The position numbers and the translations under genes were made by a program. Source: Actinobacteria bacterium IMCC26103 (GTDB taxonomy: Bacteria; Actinomycetota; Actinomycetes; Nanopelagicales; Nanopelagicaceae). From it: 64,000 nucleotides of DNA. The stretch covers positions 372,001-436,000 of the forward strand of contig CP015604.1 of assembly GCA_002284875.1 (NCBI GenBank). Reading direction: 5' to 3'. The first letter of the stretch is position 1; each line of letters begins with the position of its first letter. Below, piece by piece: positions 1 to 9,166 of this stretch. A model generated the notes under the pieces. The model saw only the letters and a program-made list of their open reading frames with translations, did no database searches and had not been told where the DNA came from.

Positions 1-141
1 AAAATCGCTGGAATCACCAATGAACGTGGCAATGTAGTCGGTTTGATGCCCCACCCAGAACACGCGATCGATACTTTGACTGGCCCAACTGCCGATGGTT
101 TAGCTTTCTTTACATCGGTGCTGACTGCGATGGTGAAGTAA
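1..141 (+). CDS. purQ: Phosphoribosylformylglycinamidine synthase, glutaminase subunit PurQ (3' end only)
   Basis: The left edge cuts this gene, leaving the last 46 codons. The residues GLMPHPEHA, followed by a short tail, are the conserved C-terminus of PurQ, the glutamine amidotransferase that feeds ammonia to PurL in purine step 4; the His and Glu of this segment complete its Cys-His-Glu triad. The TAA stop shares one base with the purL start codon, so the two are cotranscribed and probably translationally coupled. Confidence 0.93.
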   Translation, partial: KIAGITNERGNVVGLMPHPEHAIDTLTGPTADGLAFFTSVLTAMVK

Positions 142-2372
142 TGGCTTTAGATACCGTCGCAATAGCTAAAACTAATCCCGATACAAAGCAACCATTTGCC
201 GAACTTGGGTTAAAAGCTGATGAATATGCGCGTATTAAAGAGATTTTAGGACGCCGCCCCACATCTTCAGAGTTAGCGATGTATTCGGTCATGTGGTCAG
301 AACACTGTTCTTATAAATCTTCGAAAGTACATTTAAAACAATTTGGGGATAAGGCAGTTAAAACTGATGCGCTATTGGTTGGTATCGGTGAAAACGCTGG
401 CGTTGTCGATGTTGGTCAAGGCTATGCAGTAACTTTTAAAATTGAATCACATAACCACCCATCTTTTGTTGAGCCTTATCAAGGAGCAGCAACAGGTGTT
501 GGCGGAATTGTTCGTGATATTTTGACGATGGGTGCTCGTCCAATTGCGATTATGGATCCACTTCGTTTTGGTCCGGCAGATGCTCCCGACACTCGTCGCG
601 TCTTACCCGGAATAATCGCAGGCGTTGGTGGTTATGGTAACTGCTTAGGTCTTCCAAATATCGGTGGCGAAGTTGTCTTTGATGAGACATATATTGGCAA
701 CCCGTTGGTAAATGCACTCTGTGTGGGCGTGATGAAACATAGCGATATCAAACTCGCTAAAGCCGCTGGCGCCGGAAACCTAGTCGTTCTATATGGTGCA
801 AAAACGGGTGGTGATGGCATCGGTGGCGTCTCAGTTTTGGCATCTGAAACATTTGATGCAACTGGTCCTGCTAAGCGCCCTGCTGTGCAAGTGGGAGATC
901 CCTTTGTTGAAAAAGTTTTAATCGAATGCTCACTTGAAATTTTTGCTGAAGATCTAGTTGTTGGTATCCAAGACCTTGGCGGGGCAGGCTTATCTTGCGC
1001 AACCAGCGAACTAGCCTCCGGGGGTAGCGGGGGAATGAAGGTCGAACTAGATCGAGTTCCGTTGCGCGATGCCACCTTGTCACCAGAAGAGATTTTGATG
1101 TCTGAATCACAAGAGCGTATGTGTGCAATCGTTGAACCCAAGCATATTGATCGCTTCTTAGAAATCTGTAAGAAATGGGATGTAACGGTAACCGTTATTG
1201 GTGAAGTAACCGATGGTGAAAGATTAGAAATTACTTGGCACGGTGAGCTAATTGTCGATGTACCACCTCGTACCGTGGCCCACGATGGTCCGGTATATAA
1301 CCGCCCATTAGGAAAACCTGACTATATAGATCGCGTTAACGCCGAAATTATTAACGTGCCTCGTCCTGAGACTGCAGATCAAATTAAAGATACCGTTCTT
1401 AAATTAGCTGCTACCCCAAATCTGGCAGATAAATCTTGGGTGACATCACAATATGATCGCTATGTTCAAGGAAATACCATTCAATCCCAACCTGATGATT
1501 CTGGAATGGTTCGCATCGATGAAAAGACAAACTTGGGTGTGGCCATTGCAACTGATGCCAACGCTAACTGGTCATATTTAAATCCTTATGAAGGAGCAAA
1601 GCTTGCGCTTGCGGAGGCTGCGCGCAATATTGCAACCGCGGGCGCAAAACCACTAGCCGTTACAAACTGCCTTAACTTTGGATCCCCCGAAGATCCTGGT
1701 GTGATGTGGCAATTTGCGGAATCTGTGCGCGGACTTGCCGATGGTTGTTTCGAAATGGGTCTGCCAGTAACAGGTGGCAACGTCTCTTTCTACAATCAAA
1801 CTGGATCTGTTGCTATCTTGCCAACGCCAGTTATTGGCGTGCTCGGGGTTATCAATGATGTGCGCACCAGAACACCGATGAGTTTTGATCGTGCTGGCTT
1901 GGAACTATTTTTACTTGGCGATACCGAAGATGATCTCGCCGGCAGCGAATGGGCTTATATGCACGGCCAACGTGGTGGAAAGGCGCCGATCGCTGATTTG
2001 CAGCGCGAAATGCGCTTAATTGACCTGCTTGTGGCGGGCCGAACTTCACAGATATTTACTGCAGCACATGATCTAAGCCAAGGCGGATTAAGTGCAACCT
2101 TAACTGAGATGGTGCTGCGCCATAACGTTGGTGCAAATATCGCTATTGAAAATGTGGGAACTACTTTAATTTCTGAATCACCAGGCCGAGTGGTTGTTGC
2201 AGTAGAGCCAACAAAAGCTGCTGCGCTTTTGGCTTTGGCGGCTAAGCAGCAAATAACAATTACCAAAATCGGCGCAACTGGTGGCGATAGTCTAGTAATA
2301 AATGGTGCAGATATTTCACTAAGTGAACTTCGCAAAGCCCATACCGAAACCTTCGAAAAGTTATTTGGATAA
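141..2372 (+). CDS. purL: Phosphoribosylformylglycinamidine synthase, large subunit PurL
   Basis: Converts FGAR, ATP and ammonia to FGAM in cytosolic purine synthesis. At 743 aa it is the small PurL type that works as a PurL-PurQ-PurS complex. [10 protein letters not shown] near residue 52 and the [10 protein letters not shown] segment near residue 97 are the family's ATP and substrate motifs, and the second AIRS-like half carries [11 protein letters not shown] and [10 protein letters not shown]. It overlaps purQ by one base and is followed after 2 nt by the sterol-carrier homologue. PurS is not in the window and probably lies left of it. Confidence 0.98.
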   Translation: MALDTVAIAKTNPDTKQPFAELGLKADEYARIKEILGRRPTSSELAMYSVMWSEHCSYKSSKVHLKQFGDKAVKTDALLVGIGENAGVVDVGQGYAVTFKIESHNHPSFVEPYQGAATGVGGIVRDILTMGARPIAIMDPLRFGPADAPDTRRVLPGIIAGVGGYGNCLGLPNIGGEVVFDETYIGNPLVNALCVGVMKHSDIKLAKAAGAGNLVVLYGAKTGGDGIGGVSVLASETFDATGPAKRPAVQVGDPFVEKVLIECSLEIFAEDLVVGIQDLGGAGLSCATSELASGGSGGMKVELDRVPLRDATLSPEEILMSESQERMCAIVEPKHIDRFLEICKKWDVTVTVIGEVTDGERLEITWHGELIVDVPPRTVAHDGPVYNRPLGKPDYIDRVNAEIINVPRPETADQIKDTVLKLAATPNLADKSWVTSQYDRYVQGNTIQSQPDDSGMVRIDEKTNLGVAIATDANANWSYLNPYEGAKLALAEAARNIATAGAKPLAVTNCLNFGSPEDPGVMWQFAESVRGLADGCFEMGLPVTGGNVSFYNQTGSVAILPTPVIGVLGVINDVRTRTPMSFDRAGLELFLLGDTEDDLAGSEWAYMHGQRGGKAPIADLQREMRLIDLLVAGRTSQIFTAAHDLSQGGLSATLTEMVLRHNVGANIAIENVGTTLISESPGRVVVAVEPTKAAALLALAAKQQITITKIGATGGDSLVINGADISLSELRKAHTETFEKLFG

Positions 2373-2374
2373 AT

Positions 2375-2671
2375 ATGCGCGATCCTGAAGTTCTCGAAGC
2401 TGTGAAGCAGACCCTTGCTGCACTTGTAGAACGCTCGCCTGGTCGAGCCATCGAAGTTCGCATCCCACCATATGCAGCTGTCCAATGTGGTGACGGTCCA
2501 ACACACACCCGTGGAACTCCGGCAAATGTGATTGAGATGAACGCAGATACTTGGTTGGCTCTTGCCTTTGGCGATCGCACATGGGCAGATGCGATGTCAG
2601 CGGGGTTAATTAAGGCATCGGGTGCGCGTGCTGATTTAACGCAACTTTTGCCGATTAGGATTAAGCCATGA
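2375..2671 (+). CDS. Bacterial sterol-carrier-protein-like protein (SCP_3 family)
   Basis: A 98-aa soluble protein resembling the short SCP-2-like proteins often found beside purL in Actinobacteria. Visible features are the RIPPYAAVQCGDGPTHTRGTP segment and a Trp-rich middle (TWLALAFGDRTWADAM) typical of the fold. The natural ligand is unknown in the family, and no role in purine synthesis is established despite the conserved location. It starts 2 nt after purL, and its TGA overlaps the purF ATG (ATGA), so it sits inside the purine operon. Confidence 0.8.
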   Translation: MRDPEVLEAVKQTLAALVERSPGRAIEVRIPPYAAVQCGDGPTHTRGTPANVIEMNADTWLALAFGDRTWADAMSAGLIKASGARADLTQLLPIRIKP

Positions 2672-4155
2672 CGCGCCGCCCAGATGGTTTGCTCAACCAC
2701 AACGTCTTAGATGACGATAAAGCCCCGCAAGATGCATGTGGTGTCTTTGGAGTTTGGGCACCCGGCGAAGAAGTTGCGAAGTTAACTTTTTATGGTCTCT
2801 ACGCCTTGCAACATCGTGGCCAAGAATCTGCAGGTATTGCCGCAAGCGACGGTGAGCGAATTATAATTTACAAAGATATGGGCTTAGTTTCGCAAGTCTT
2901 TACCGAAACTGATTTAGCAAGTTTGACTGGTGATTTAGCGATCGGACACTGTCGCTACAGCACCACAGGTTCCAGTACTTGGGTCAATGCTCAACCAACG
3001 CTGCGACCCACTAAATACGGCACTTTGGCGCTGGCTCACAATGGAAATTTAACTAATACCGGCGATCTGGCTGAGATGGTGCAGAAACTTGAAGCCGATT
3101 CTGCAAAGAACGGTCGCGGTGCAACAACTGATACTGAAATCATGACCGCGCTAATTGGTCTGCAAGATGAGAAGAACGTTGAAGCTAGCGCGATCGCAGT
3201 ATTGCCAAAGCTAGAAGGTGCATTCTCACTCGTCTTTATGGATGAGAAAACTTTATATGCTGCGCGCGATCGCCATGGTGTTCGTCCATTAGTAATTGGC
3301 AAACTAGATCGCGGCTGGGTTGTGGCTTCTGAAACAGCTGCGCTAGATATTGTCGGAGCCGCATTTGTGCGCGAAGTCGAACCTGGAGAATTTTTAGCGA
3401 TTAATGAAGATGGAATTCGATCGCAGATGTGGGCAAAGCCAGATCCCAAAGGCTGCCTCTTTGAATATGTTTACTTAGCACGACCAGATACAACAATTGC
3501 TGGACAAGGCGTTCATGCAACGCGCGTACGAATTGGAAAGCGTTTAGCGATTGAAGCACCGGTCGAAGCAGATTTGGTAATTCCAGTTCCTGAATCCGGG
3601 ACACCAGCGGCGATTGGTTTCGCTCAACAATCTGGAATTCCATATGGACTTGGGTTAGTTAAGAATTCTTATGTTGGTCGAACCTTTATTCAGCCTTCAC
3701 AAACTATACGTCAGCTCGGAATTCGTTTAAAGCTAAATCCACTCCGTGAAATTATTGAAGGAAAGCGAATCGTTGTTATTGATGACTCGATTGTGCGCGG
3801 TAATACCCAGCGTGCGATTGTGCGGATGCTCCGGGAAGCAGGTGCCTACGAGATCCACGTTCGTATCTCCAGCCCACCAGTTGAATGGCCATGTTTTTAC
3901 GGTATTGACTTTGCATCGCGTGCAGAACTAATTGCTAGTGGTTTAGAGATTGAAGAGATTCGCCGTTCTATTGGTGCAGATTCTTTGAGTTACGTCTCGC
4001 TAGAAGGGCTAATTCAAGCCACGACAATTACCGAAGAAAAGCTCTGTACCGCTTGTTTTACTGGTAAATATCCCATCTCGGTTCCAACCGATATGTCTGA
4101 AGGCAAGATGCGCCTTGAGATCACTGAAACCGTTAAAGACCATGAGCACATATAA
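2668..4155 (+). CDS. purF: Amidophosphoribosyltransferase PurF
   Basis: Catalyses the committed step of purine synthesis, PRPP plus glutamine to phosphoribosylamine. The 495-aa chain has a 23-residue leader before Cys24 (ACGVFG), which would be removed to expose the N-terminal nucleophile. The PRPP loop VIDDSIVRGNT is present. Cysteines in GCLFEYVY, PCFYGID and LCTACFTGKYP match the [4Fe-4S]-binding, propeptide-containing PurF type. It overlaps the upstream gene by 4 bp, and purM begins inside its 3' end. Confidence 0.98.
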   Translation: MTRRPDGLLNHNVLDDDKAPQDACGVFGVWAPGEEVAKLTFYGLYALQHRGQESAGIAASDGERIIIYKDMGLVSQVFTETDLASLTGDLAIGHCRYSTTGSSTWVNAQPTLRPTKYGTLALAHNGNLTNTGDLAEMVQKLEADSAKNGRGATTDTEIMTALIGLQDEKNVEASAIAVLPKLEGAFSLVFMDEKTLYAARDRHGVRPLVIGKLDRGWVVASETAALDIVGAAFVREVEPGEFLAINEDGIRSQMWAKPDPKGCLFEYVYLARPDTTIAGQGVHATRVRIGKRLAIEAPVEADLVIPVPESGTPAAIGFAQQSGIPYGLGLVKNSYVGRTFIQPSQTIRQLGIRLKLNPLREIIEGKRIVVIDDSIVRGNTQRAIVRMLREAGAYEIHVRISSPPVEWPCFYGIDFASRAELIASGLEIEEIRRSIGADSLSYVSLEGLIQATTITEEKLCTACFTGKYPISVPTDMSEGKMRLEITETVKDHEHI

Positions 4156-5197
4156 AGATTCAGGCGTCGATATCGATGCCGGAGATCGCGCCGTTGAATT
4201 GATGAAATCATCAATTGCTAAGGCAACTCGCCCAGAAGTCATGGGTGAAATCGGTGGTTTTGCTGGACTATTTGATGCCAGTGCGCTGAAGAAATTTAAT
4301 AAGCCGCTACTTGCTACATCAACTGATGGCGTTGGCACCAAAACCGAGATTGCCCGCCAGATGGGAATCTACGACACGATTGGCGAAGATTTAGTTGCCA
4401 TGGTCGTTGATGATCTAGTTGTTTGTGGTGCCGAACCTTTATTTATGACTGATTACATCGCGGTTGGAAAAGTAATTCCCGAACGTATCGCTGAAATCGT
4501 CAAGGGAATTGCGCGCGGTTGCGAAAAAGCTAACACCGCTTTAATTGGTGGAGAAACTGCAGAACATCCCGGTTTACTAAAAGAAGATGAATTTGATATT
4601 GCAGGAGCCGCGACCGGTGCAGTAGATGCCGATAAACAATTAGGTTCTCATCGCGTCAAAGCCGGCGATGCAATCATCGCAATGCCAGCAAGTGGCTTCC
4701 ATGCAAATGGATATTCACTTATCCGCCACATTTTGGCTACGCAAAAGTTAGATCTTCAGAAGCGGTACGAGGGATTTAATAAATCACTTGGCGAAATTCT
4801 TTTAACTCCAACTGAGATTTACACCTTGGATTGTTTGGCTTTGATTAAGTCACAGGCAGAAAATATCCGAACTTTTTCACACATCACCGGTGGCGGATTA
4901 GCCGATAACACTGCCCGCGTTATTCCAGATGGTTTAATCGCAAAATATGACCGCACCAGTTGGGCGCTCCCCCTAGAGATGAAATTTATGGCCGATGTGG
5001 CAAAGGTTCCCCAACCAGATATGGAGCGGACCTGGAATTGTGGAATCGGCATGGTCGCCATCGTCGATCCTGATATTGCAGACTTGGTGATCAAATCGCT
5101 GGCGGCGCGGGGGATGAAGGCATGGGTAGCAGGCTCAATTCACGCTCAAAGTGGCCCAGGAGCCGCTGCTTTGGAAGGTAACTACCTGACGCGATAA
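4142..5197 (+). CDS. purM: Phosphoribosylformylglycinamidine cyclo-ligase PurM (AIR synthetase)
   Basis: Converts FGAM and ATP to AIR, the step after PurL. I place the start at the ATG at 4142, giving 351 aa that begin MSTYKDSGVDIDAGDRAVE, the usual PurM N-terminus; a longer reading from 4115 adds nine unconserved residues inside purF. The segments LLATSTDGVGTK, GGETAEHPG and ITGGGLADN mark the AIRS fold. The gene overlaps purF by 14 bp and closes the purine run. Confidence 0.97.
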   Translation: MSTYKDSGVDIDAGDRAVELMKSSIAKATRPEVMGEIGGFAGLFDASALKKFNKPLLATSTDGVGTKTEIARQMGIYDTIGEDLVAMVVDDLVVCGAEPLFMTDYIAVGKVIPERIAEIVKGIARGCEKANTALIGGETAEHPGLLKEDEFDIAGAATGAVDADKQLGSHRVKAGDAIIAMPASGFHANGYSLIRHILATQKLDLQKRYEGFNKSLGEILLTPTEIYTLDCLALIKSQAENIRTFSHITGGGLADNTARVIPDGLIAKYDRTSWALPLEMKFMADVAKVPQPDMERTWNCGIGMVAIVDPDIADLVIKSLAARGMKAWVAGSIHAQSGPGAAALEGNYLTR

Positions 5198-5241
5198 CCT
5201 ACGCGCCTTGAGGAAAATAACGCTGGTAAGGAGGTCGCCCA

Positions 5242-5418
5242 ATGGGTCGCGGCCGTGCAAAAGCTAAGCAAACAAAAGTAGCAAGAGATCTCAAGTACAA
5301 CTCTCAGGAGATGGATCTAGATCGCCTTGCTAAAGAACTCCATGGCGAAGATGCTTCAAATAAATCTCGCGATGATGAAGATCCATTCGCTGAGGGTAAT
5401 TACATCCCGCGTGCCTAA
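5242..5418 (+). CDS. DUF3073 family small protein
   Basis: A 58-aa protein beginning MGRGRAKAKQTK and ending in an acidic stretch plus EGNYIPRA. That pattern, a basic Lys/Arg head and an acidic Asp/Glu tail, matches the DUF3073 proteins found just after purM across Actinobacteria. Function is unknown; the charge pattern suggests nucleic-acid or ribosome association, which is inference. A strong AAGGAGG ribosome site at 5228-5234 fixes the start. Confidence 0.88.
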   Translation: MGRGRAKAKQTKVARDLKYNSQEMDLDRLAKELHGEDASNKSRDDEDPFAEGNYIPRA

Positions 5419-5429
5419 TTTCTCACGTG

Positions 5430-5435
5430 TAAGTT
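5430..5435 (+). promoter_or_regulatory. Leaderless-type -10 element (TAAGTT)
   Basis: A TANNNT hexamer ends 7 nt before the GTG at 5443, so the transcript could begin at or next to the start codon. No Shine-Dalgarno sequence lies between. Confidence 0.45.
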
Positions 5436-5442
5436 AATTGCC

Positions 5443-6258
5443 GTGAGACCAACTCCATACGTCGCATCTCTGCGGATCTACGAACCACTTTCTGCTTTCG
5501 AACCCGCAGATCGTTTGCGTTGGCAAGGTTTAACTGCAGATGAAGGATCAAAGCGCACCGAACAAGAGCTAGCGCTGCGCCGTTTAGTTTTCCCTGAACC
5601 ACCGGCTGGTCGTCCCGATGGTGTGCACATTTTAGATCTAGATGGAGTTCGTTATATCTCACCTTGGTCAACAGCAACTCGATGTTGGGCAGCCCTTGAT
5701 GATTTCAAAGAAACTCTGCCATCATCAGTTACCCCGTTTTTTATTCCGCAATCTTTAGAAGATGTAATTACTGCAGGCGTTGATTTGATGGAAGATCGTG
5801 TTCCACATATCTTGACTGAAAATTGGGTTATTCCACCACGGTGGTTCTCGCTATTTATGGCAGAAGATCGCGTGCGCGGCGAAGATGAAGATGGGCTCTT
5901 CTGTATTCTGCGCACCACAATTGCTGATGCCAAAGCACGTACTGAAGTTGCACACCAAACAGTCCGTAGCGCATTTGGTGAAGGATCAGTCGAAGCCGAA
6001 ATCGAACACTTACTTGAATGGCTCGATATGTTTCACAATAAATCACTCGTCGAACTCGATTACGGTGGCTTAGCAAATTACTTAGACCACGGACTGCGCT
6101 TAGCCGGTGAAGAAGGCTTGGAGGCAGATACATCTGTAGAAGATGTATTGCTTTCGCTATCTGGACTTGCCGCAGGCGATGGCGAGATGGCTGGTAAAGG
6201 CTACGAGCGCCTAGTTTCGCGTTGGCGCATCGTTCAAGGCTTTGAATCTGCGATTTAG
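5443..6258 (+). CDS. Conserved actinobacterial protein of unknown function, upstream of bldC
   Basis: A 271-aa soluble protein with a GTG start. I do not recognise a named domain. It has no signal peptide or membrane helix; it is acidic, with a Trp/Pro-rich centre (NWVIPPRWFSLFMAEDR, near residue 126) and a helical C-terminal half. Position between the DUF3073 gene and bldC matches actinobacterial gene order as I know it, so it may be a conserved partner of that locus. The GTG start is supported by a -10-like hexamer 7 nt upstream. Confidence 0.8.
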   Translation: MRPTPYVASLRIYEPLSAFEPADRLRWQGLTADEGSKRTEQELALRRLVFPEPPAGRPDGVHILDLDGVRYISPWSTATRCWAALDDFKETLPSSVTPFFIPQSLEDVITAGVDLMEDRVPHILTENWVIPPRWFSLFMAEDRVRGEDEDGLFCILRTTIADAKARTEVAHQTVRSAFGEGSVEAEIEHLLEWLDMFHNKSLVELDYGGLANYLDHGLRLAGEEGLEADTSVEDVLLSLSGLAAGDGEMAGKGYERLVSRWRIVQGFESAI

Positions 6259-6363
6259 CGTTAATTAATTCTTTGTAAGTATTGCTATTTACGCTCACTT
6301 TGGCGGATACTTCCGACACTCGTTACAAATCGGACATCTCAAAAAGGCAAGAGGAGAAGAGTT

Positions 6364-6564
6364 ATGAACCGTCTGCCAGATGCAGAAATCTTGCTCACTC
6401 CTCGCGAAGTCGCTGAGCTATTTGGCGTTGATCCCAAGACCGTTACTCGATGGGCAAAGGCCGGCAAGTTAACTTCGATTCGCACACTTGGTGGACACCG
6501 CAGATTCCGCAAATCTGAAGTAGATGACCTGCGTAACAACTACTTTAAGAGCGAGACCAAGTAA
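6364..6564 (+). CDS. bldC: BldC, MerR-like helix-turn-helix regulator
   Basis: A 66-aa DNA-binding protein. The core LLTPREVAELFGVDPKTVTR, then WAKAGKLTSIRTLGGHRRFR, is nearly identical to Streptomyces BldC, a head-to-tail binding developmental regulator. Unlike classical MerR proteins it has no effector domain. A purine-rich ribosome site (AGAGGAGAAG) precedes the ATG. The 105-bp upstream gap is long for this window and probably holds its promoter. In a non-sporulating plankter it presumably regulates something other than sporulation. Confidence 0.95.
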   Translation: MNRLPDAEILLTPREVAELFGVDPKTVTRWAKAGKLTSIRTLGGHRRFRKSEVDDLRNNYFKSETK

Positions 6565-6571
6565 ATAGTTT

Positions 6572-7612
6572 ATGGAATTTTCAGTACTGCAATTTATTTT
6601 ACTTGGCGCGCTCACATTCGCCTTTGTCGGTGCGCTCACACCCCTGATGCGCAAACTTGCGTTAAAGATTGGCGCAGTTGATGTGCCAAATCTGGCTCGT
6701 AAAGTTCAGAAAGAACCGGTTCCATATTTAGGCGGAGTTGCAATTGCTATCGGCGTGGTTTGCGCCTCATACGGCTCTCTTCTAGCAACTGATTTCACAA
6801 TGGAGACATTTCGTTTAGCTAGCTTTGTATTGGTTCCAGCAATTGCGATTTCGGCGATGGGTTTGGTCGATGATTTACGTGGCCTAGAACCTTGGCCGCG
6901 TTTAATTGCGCAAACAGCAACCGGCGTAATAGTTGCGGTAATTCTGACTTCCACCGACACAATGGGTGTTGCATTCAACAATACCTTTCTTAACTATGCA
7001 GTCTCTGTCTTATGGATAGTTGGGGTCTGTAATTCAATTAACTTCTTTGATAATTTAGATGGTGGTGCTGCCGGTACGGTTGCAGTAATTTCAATCTTCC
7101 TCTTCTTTATTGCCTACGATCGCCAGCAAGTATTGGTCAGCGCTCTGGCGATTGTTACAGCAGGTGCAACAGCAGGCTTTTTAATGTGGAACCGCGCCCC
7201 AGCCAAGATCTACATGGGAGATGCCGGAGCGCTCTTTCTGGGCATCATCATCTCGGTATTAACTATTCGCCTAAGCCCAGGCGTTGTTCCTCAAGTAAAA
7301 TCCTTTGCTATTCCTTTGGCGCTAATGGCGGTGCCGATTCTTGATACAACAGTTGCCGTCACATCCCGTATTTATCGCGGTATTTCACCCTTTCAAGGCG
7401 GCAGTGACCATCTCTCGCACCGCTTGATGCGCGTTGGATTAACTAGACGATTAACTGCATTTACTTTATGGGGCTTAGCCGCCTTCTATGGTGGACTGGC
7501 GTTAGCGATCTATATCTGGCCAGATACTGCTGGATATCAATTAATGGCAATTGGTGGCGCTGCATGGCTCTTTAAATTGGTCTACTTCTTACGAATTCCA
7601 TCTGAGGGGTAG
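6572..7612 (+). CDS. WecA/TagO-like undecaprenyl-phosphate sugar-1-phosphate transferase
   Basis: A polytopic membrane enzyme of 346 aa in the MraY/WecA family, moving a UDP-sugar (typically GlcNAc-1-P) onto undecaprenyl phosphate to start cell-wall glycopolymer or O-antigen synthesis. Diagnostic segments are FLGGVAI-like PYLGGVAIAIG, MGLVDD, NFFDNLDGGAAG, MGDAGALFLG and the His motif HLSHRLMRVGL. Only 7 nt separate it from bldC. Sugar specificity cannot be read from sequence; the absence of other mur genes nearby argues against MraY. Confidence 0.9.
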   Translation: MEFSVLQFILLGALTFAFVGALTPLMRKLALKIGAVDVPNLARKVQKEPVPYLGGVAIAIGVVCASYGSLLATDFTMETFRLASFVLVPAIAISAMGLVDDLRGLEPWPRLIAQTATGVIVAVILTSTDTMGVAFNNTFLNYAVSVLWIVGVCNSINFFDNLDGGAAGTVAVISIFLFFIAYDRQQVLVSALAIVTAGATAGFLMWNRAPAKIYMGDAGALFLGIIISVLTIRLSPGVVPQVKSFAIPLALMAVPILDTTVAVTSRIYRGISPFQGGSDHLSHRLMRVGLTRRLTAFTLWGLAAFYGGLALAIYIWPDTAGYQLMAIGGAAWLFKLVYFLRIPSEG

Positions 7613-7615
7613 ACT
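7610..7615 (+). promoter_or_regulatory. Leaderless-type -10 element (TAGACT)
   Basis: A TANNNT hexamer overlapping the wecA-like stop codon, 6 nt before the ATG at 7622. Confidence 0.45.
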
Positions 7616-7621
7616 GCTGAC

Positions 7622-7810
7622 ATGGCTAACAACGATGATGTAAAAGCGAGAATGCTCGCTGCCCTTGAAGCGAAAAAAGGCAAGAAGGGTGCACCTGGAA
7701 CACAGAACCATGCCGAAGGTGGTTCCAAGATTCGCGGTGGCCAACGCAGTGGTGGTGCACCACAAGTACAGCGCAAAGCAGGGCCTTCAGGTTCAGGATC
7801 TGCTGGTTAA
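7622..7810 (+). CDS. DUF5302-type small basic protein
   Basis: A 62-aa protein: a short N-terminal helix (MANNDDVKARMLAALEAKK) then a disordered Gly/Ser/Gln-rich basic tail (SKIRGGQRSGGAPQVQRKAG). The layout resembles the DUF5302 family of Actinobacteria, whose function is unknown. It has no Shine-Dalgarno sequence and a -10-like hexamer 6 nt upstream. A hairpin follows it, but its T-run faces the tRNA side. Confidence 0.65.
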   Translation: MANNDDVKARMLAALEAKKGKKGAPGTQNHAEGGSKIRGGQRSGGAPQVQRKAGPSGSGSAG

Positions 7811-7820
7811 TTTCTAAAGT

Positions 7821-7851
7821 AAAAAACTCTCCAAGCAAAGCTTGAAGAGTT
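7821..7851 (-). terminator. Rho-independent terminator of the tRNA cluster
   Basis: Read on the minus strand, a 12-bp stem with one mismatch (7825-7836 pairing with 7840-7851, 3-nt loop) is followed by TTTTTT. It lies downstream of tRNA-Phe and is the clearest intrinsic terminator in the window. Confidence 0.8.
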
Positions 7852-7905
7852 AATTGGTGAACCTAAATTGATGTAAAAACTAGATTTAAAAGTTTTTAAA
7901 AGTTG

Positions 7906-7979
7906 TGGCTCGGGACAGGATCGAACTGTCGACCTCACGATTTTCAGTCGCGCGCTCGTACCAACTGAGCTACCGAGCC
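7906..7979 (-). tRNA. tRNA-Phe (GAA)
   Basis: A 74-nt cloverleaf on the minus strand: acceptor GGCTCGG pairs with CCGAGCC, discriminator A, anticodon loop CTGAAAA and T-loop TTCGATC. The 3' CCA is not encoded. Last of three tRNAs transcribed leftward. Confidence 0.96.
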
Positions 7980-8072
7980 ATTATTAAATTTTTAAATCAT
8001 TAAAAAAGAAGAGAGTGTGTGGACACTCTCTTCTCGTCCAATGAGTTCAGATGTCTTACGACATTGAACACG

Positions 8073-8146
8073 CGACCCGGACGGGACTTGAACCCGCGAC
8101 CTCCGCCGTGACAGGGCGGCGCGCTAACCAACTGCGCTACCGGGCC
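8073..8146 (-). tRNA. tRNA-Asp (GTC)
   Basis: A 74-nt cloverleaf: acceptor GGCCCGG against CCGGGTC with one G-T pair, discriminator G, anticodon GTC in the loop CTGTCAC, T-loop TTCAAGT. Middle gene of the Glu-Asp-Phe cluster. Confidence 0.96.
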
Positions 8147-8217
8147 TTAAAGAATGAAAACATAAGTGGCTCTTATGTCACCTTAAAGCCGATTTGCCAG
8201 ATAAATCTAGCCTTGCG

Positions 8218-8290
8218 TGCCCCCAACGGGATTCGAACCCGTGTTACCGCCGTGAAAGGGCGATGTCCTAGGCCCCTAGACGATGGGGAC
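8218..8290 (-). tRNA. tRNA-Glu (TTC)
   Basis: A 73-nt cloverleaf: acceptor GTCCCCA against TGGGGGC, anticodon TTC in the loop CTTTCAC, T-loop TTCGAAT. First gene of the cluster and nearest its promoter. Confidence 0.96.
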
Positions 8291-8314
8291 GTTTGAGGCT
8301 CGCAAATCGTACCC

Positions 8315-8344
8315 GTTATAGGGGTGCAGACCAAAATCGGTTAA
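8315..8344 (-). promoter_or_regulatory. Probable promoter of the Glu-Asp-Phe tRNA cluster
   Basis: On the minus strand TTAACC (8339-8344) and TATAAC (8315-8320) are spaced 18 bp apart, and the -10 lies 24 nt before the tRNA-Glu 5' end. It is a fair sigma-70-type match placed where a tRNA operon promoter should be. Confidence 0.5.
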
Positions 8345-8379
8345 ATGCCTGCCCAGATATCGCAGTAATAAACGATATT

Positions 8380-9105
8380 TTACAGAAGTGCCCACTGAAT
8401 TGTGATTGAGACTGTCACATCTTGCTGTCCAAGATCAACAACAGTTGCCGAAGAATCAGCAGATTTTGCCATCGCCATCATTGGTGGATAGTTCACTGGA
8501 GATGAGTTTTCAACCAAGTAATTAACTCGACCCAACTTTGTGCCAAGTAACTTTGCATAAGAATTCGCCTTTGCCTTTGCGTTTTTAACTGCATTGGCAC
8601 GCGCAGATTCAGTTGCATTGGATGAATCGAGAACAAAAGGAGTAACTCCTTGGATCTGTAAATCATCGCCACCGGCTGCAACTACAGCGTCAACAACGGC
8701 CCCAGCATTTTCCGCATTTTTAATAGTTACAAGAAAACTTTGTGAACCACGGTAGCCAACTAAGACCGAACCTTTATCTTGGGTGTAGTTATATTCTGGA
8801 TAAACGGTGATGCTGGCAGTTGCTATATCACCTTTAGTAATTCCGCTCTTTGTTAACGCAGCACGAACCGCAGCGGCGACAGTTGATGTCTTGGCAAGTG
8901 CATCCTTATTTGATCCTGTTACGACAGAAACATTCGCATTCAAACGTACCGCATCCGGGGTCACCTTCACTGAACCTTCCGAGTTAACAGTGACATATCG
9001 TGTAGCAGGAGTTGCTGCGCTAGCAGGCGGCGAAAGCGCCGCAGCTCCCATCAGAGTTAATGCGGTGGCTAAGGCGGCGATCTTACGGAAACGAGTTGTA
9101 GTCAT
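8380..9105 (-). CDS. Secreted SIMPL-domain (DUF541) protein
   Basis: A 241-aa exported protein with an N-terminal signal peptide (Arg-rich head, hydrophobic core, PPASAA near residue 30). The mature part matches the SIMPL/DUF541 family of periplasmic or surface proteins with no settled biochemical function: VTVNSEGSVKVTPDAVRL at the start, a GYRGSQSFLVTIKN strand, and an SARANAVKNAKAKANSYAKL helix. Monocistronic. A GATACT hexamer 6 nt upstream of the ATG may be its -10. Confidence 0.87.
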   Translation of the reverse strand: MTTTRFRKIAALATALTLMGAAALSPPASAATPATRYVTVNSEGSVKVTPDAVRLNANVSVVTGSNKDALAKTSTVAAAVRAALTKSGITKGDIATASITVYPEYNYTQDKGSVLVGYRGSQSFLVTIKNAENAGAVVDAVVAAGGDDLQIQGVTPFVLDSSNATESARANAVKNAKAKANSYAKLLGTKLGRVNYLVENSSPVNYPPMMAMAKSADSSATVVDLGQQDVTVSITIQWALL

Positions 9106-9166
9106 GTCTTAAGTATCCCCTATTTACTTATGAGTGGCTGCGGAGGACCTTAGAGAATTATGTGAT

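Noticed and set aside
632-1141. 169-codon minus-strand frame inside purL
   Set aside because: It is a shadow of a highly conserved coding frame, has no ribosome site or promoter and no family resemblance.
8051-8296. Open frame of 81 codons across the tRNA region
   Set aside because: It runs through tRNA-Asp and tRNA-Glu on the opposite strand and its translated motifs are the familiar false tRNA peptides (RTGLEPATSAV-like), so it is not a gene.
8357-8378. ATATCG-N10-CGATAT inverted repeat after the SIMPL gene
   Set aside because: The 6-bp arms are short and AT-rich, the loop is long, and no T-run follows on the minus strand, so I do not call it a terminator.
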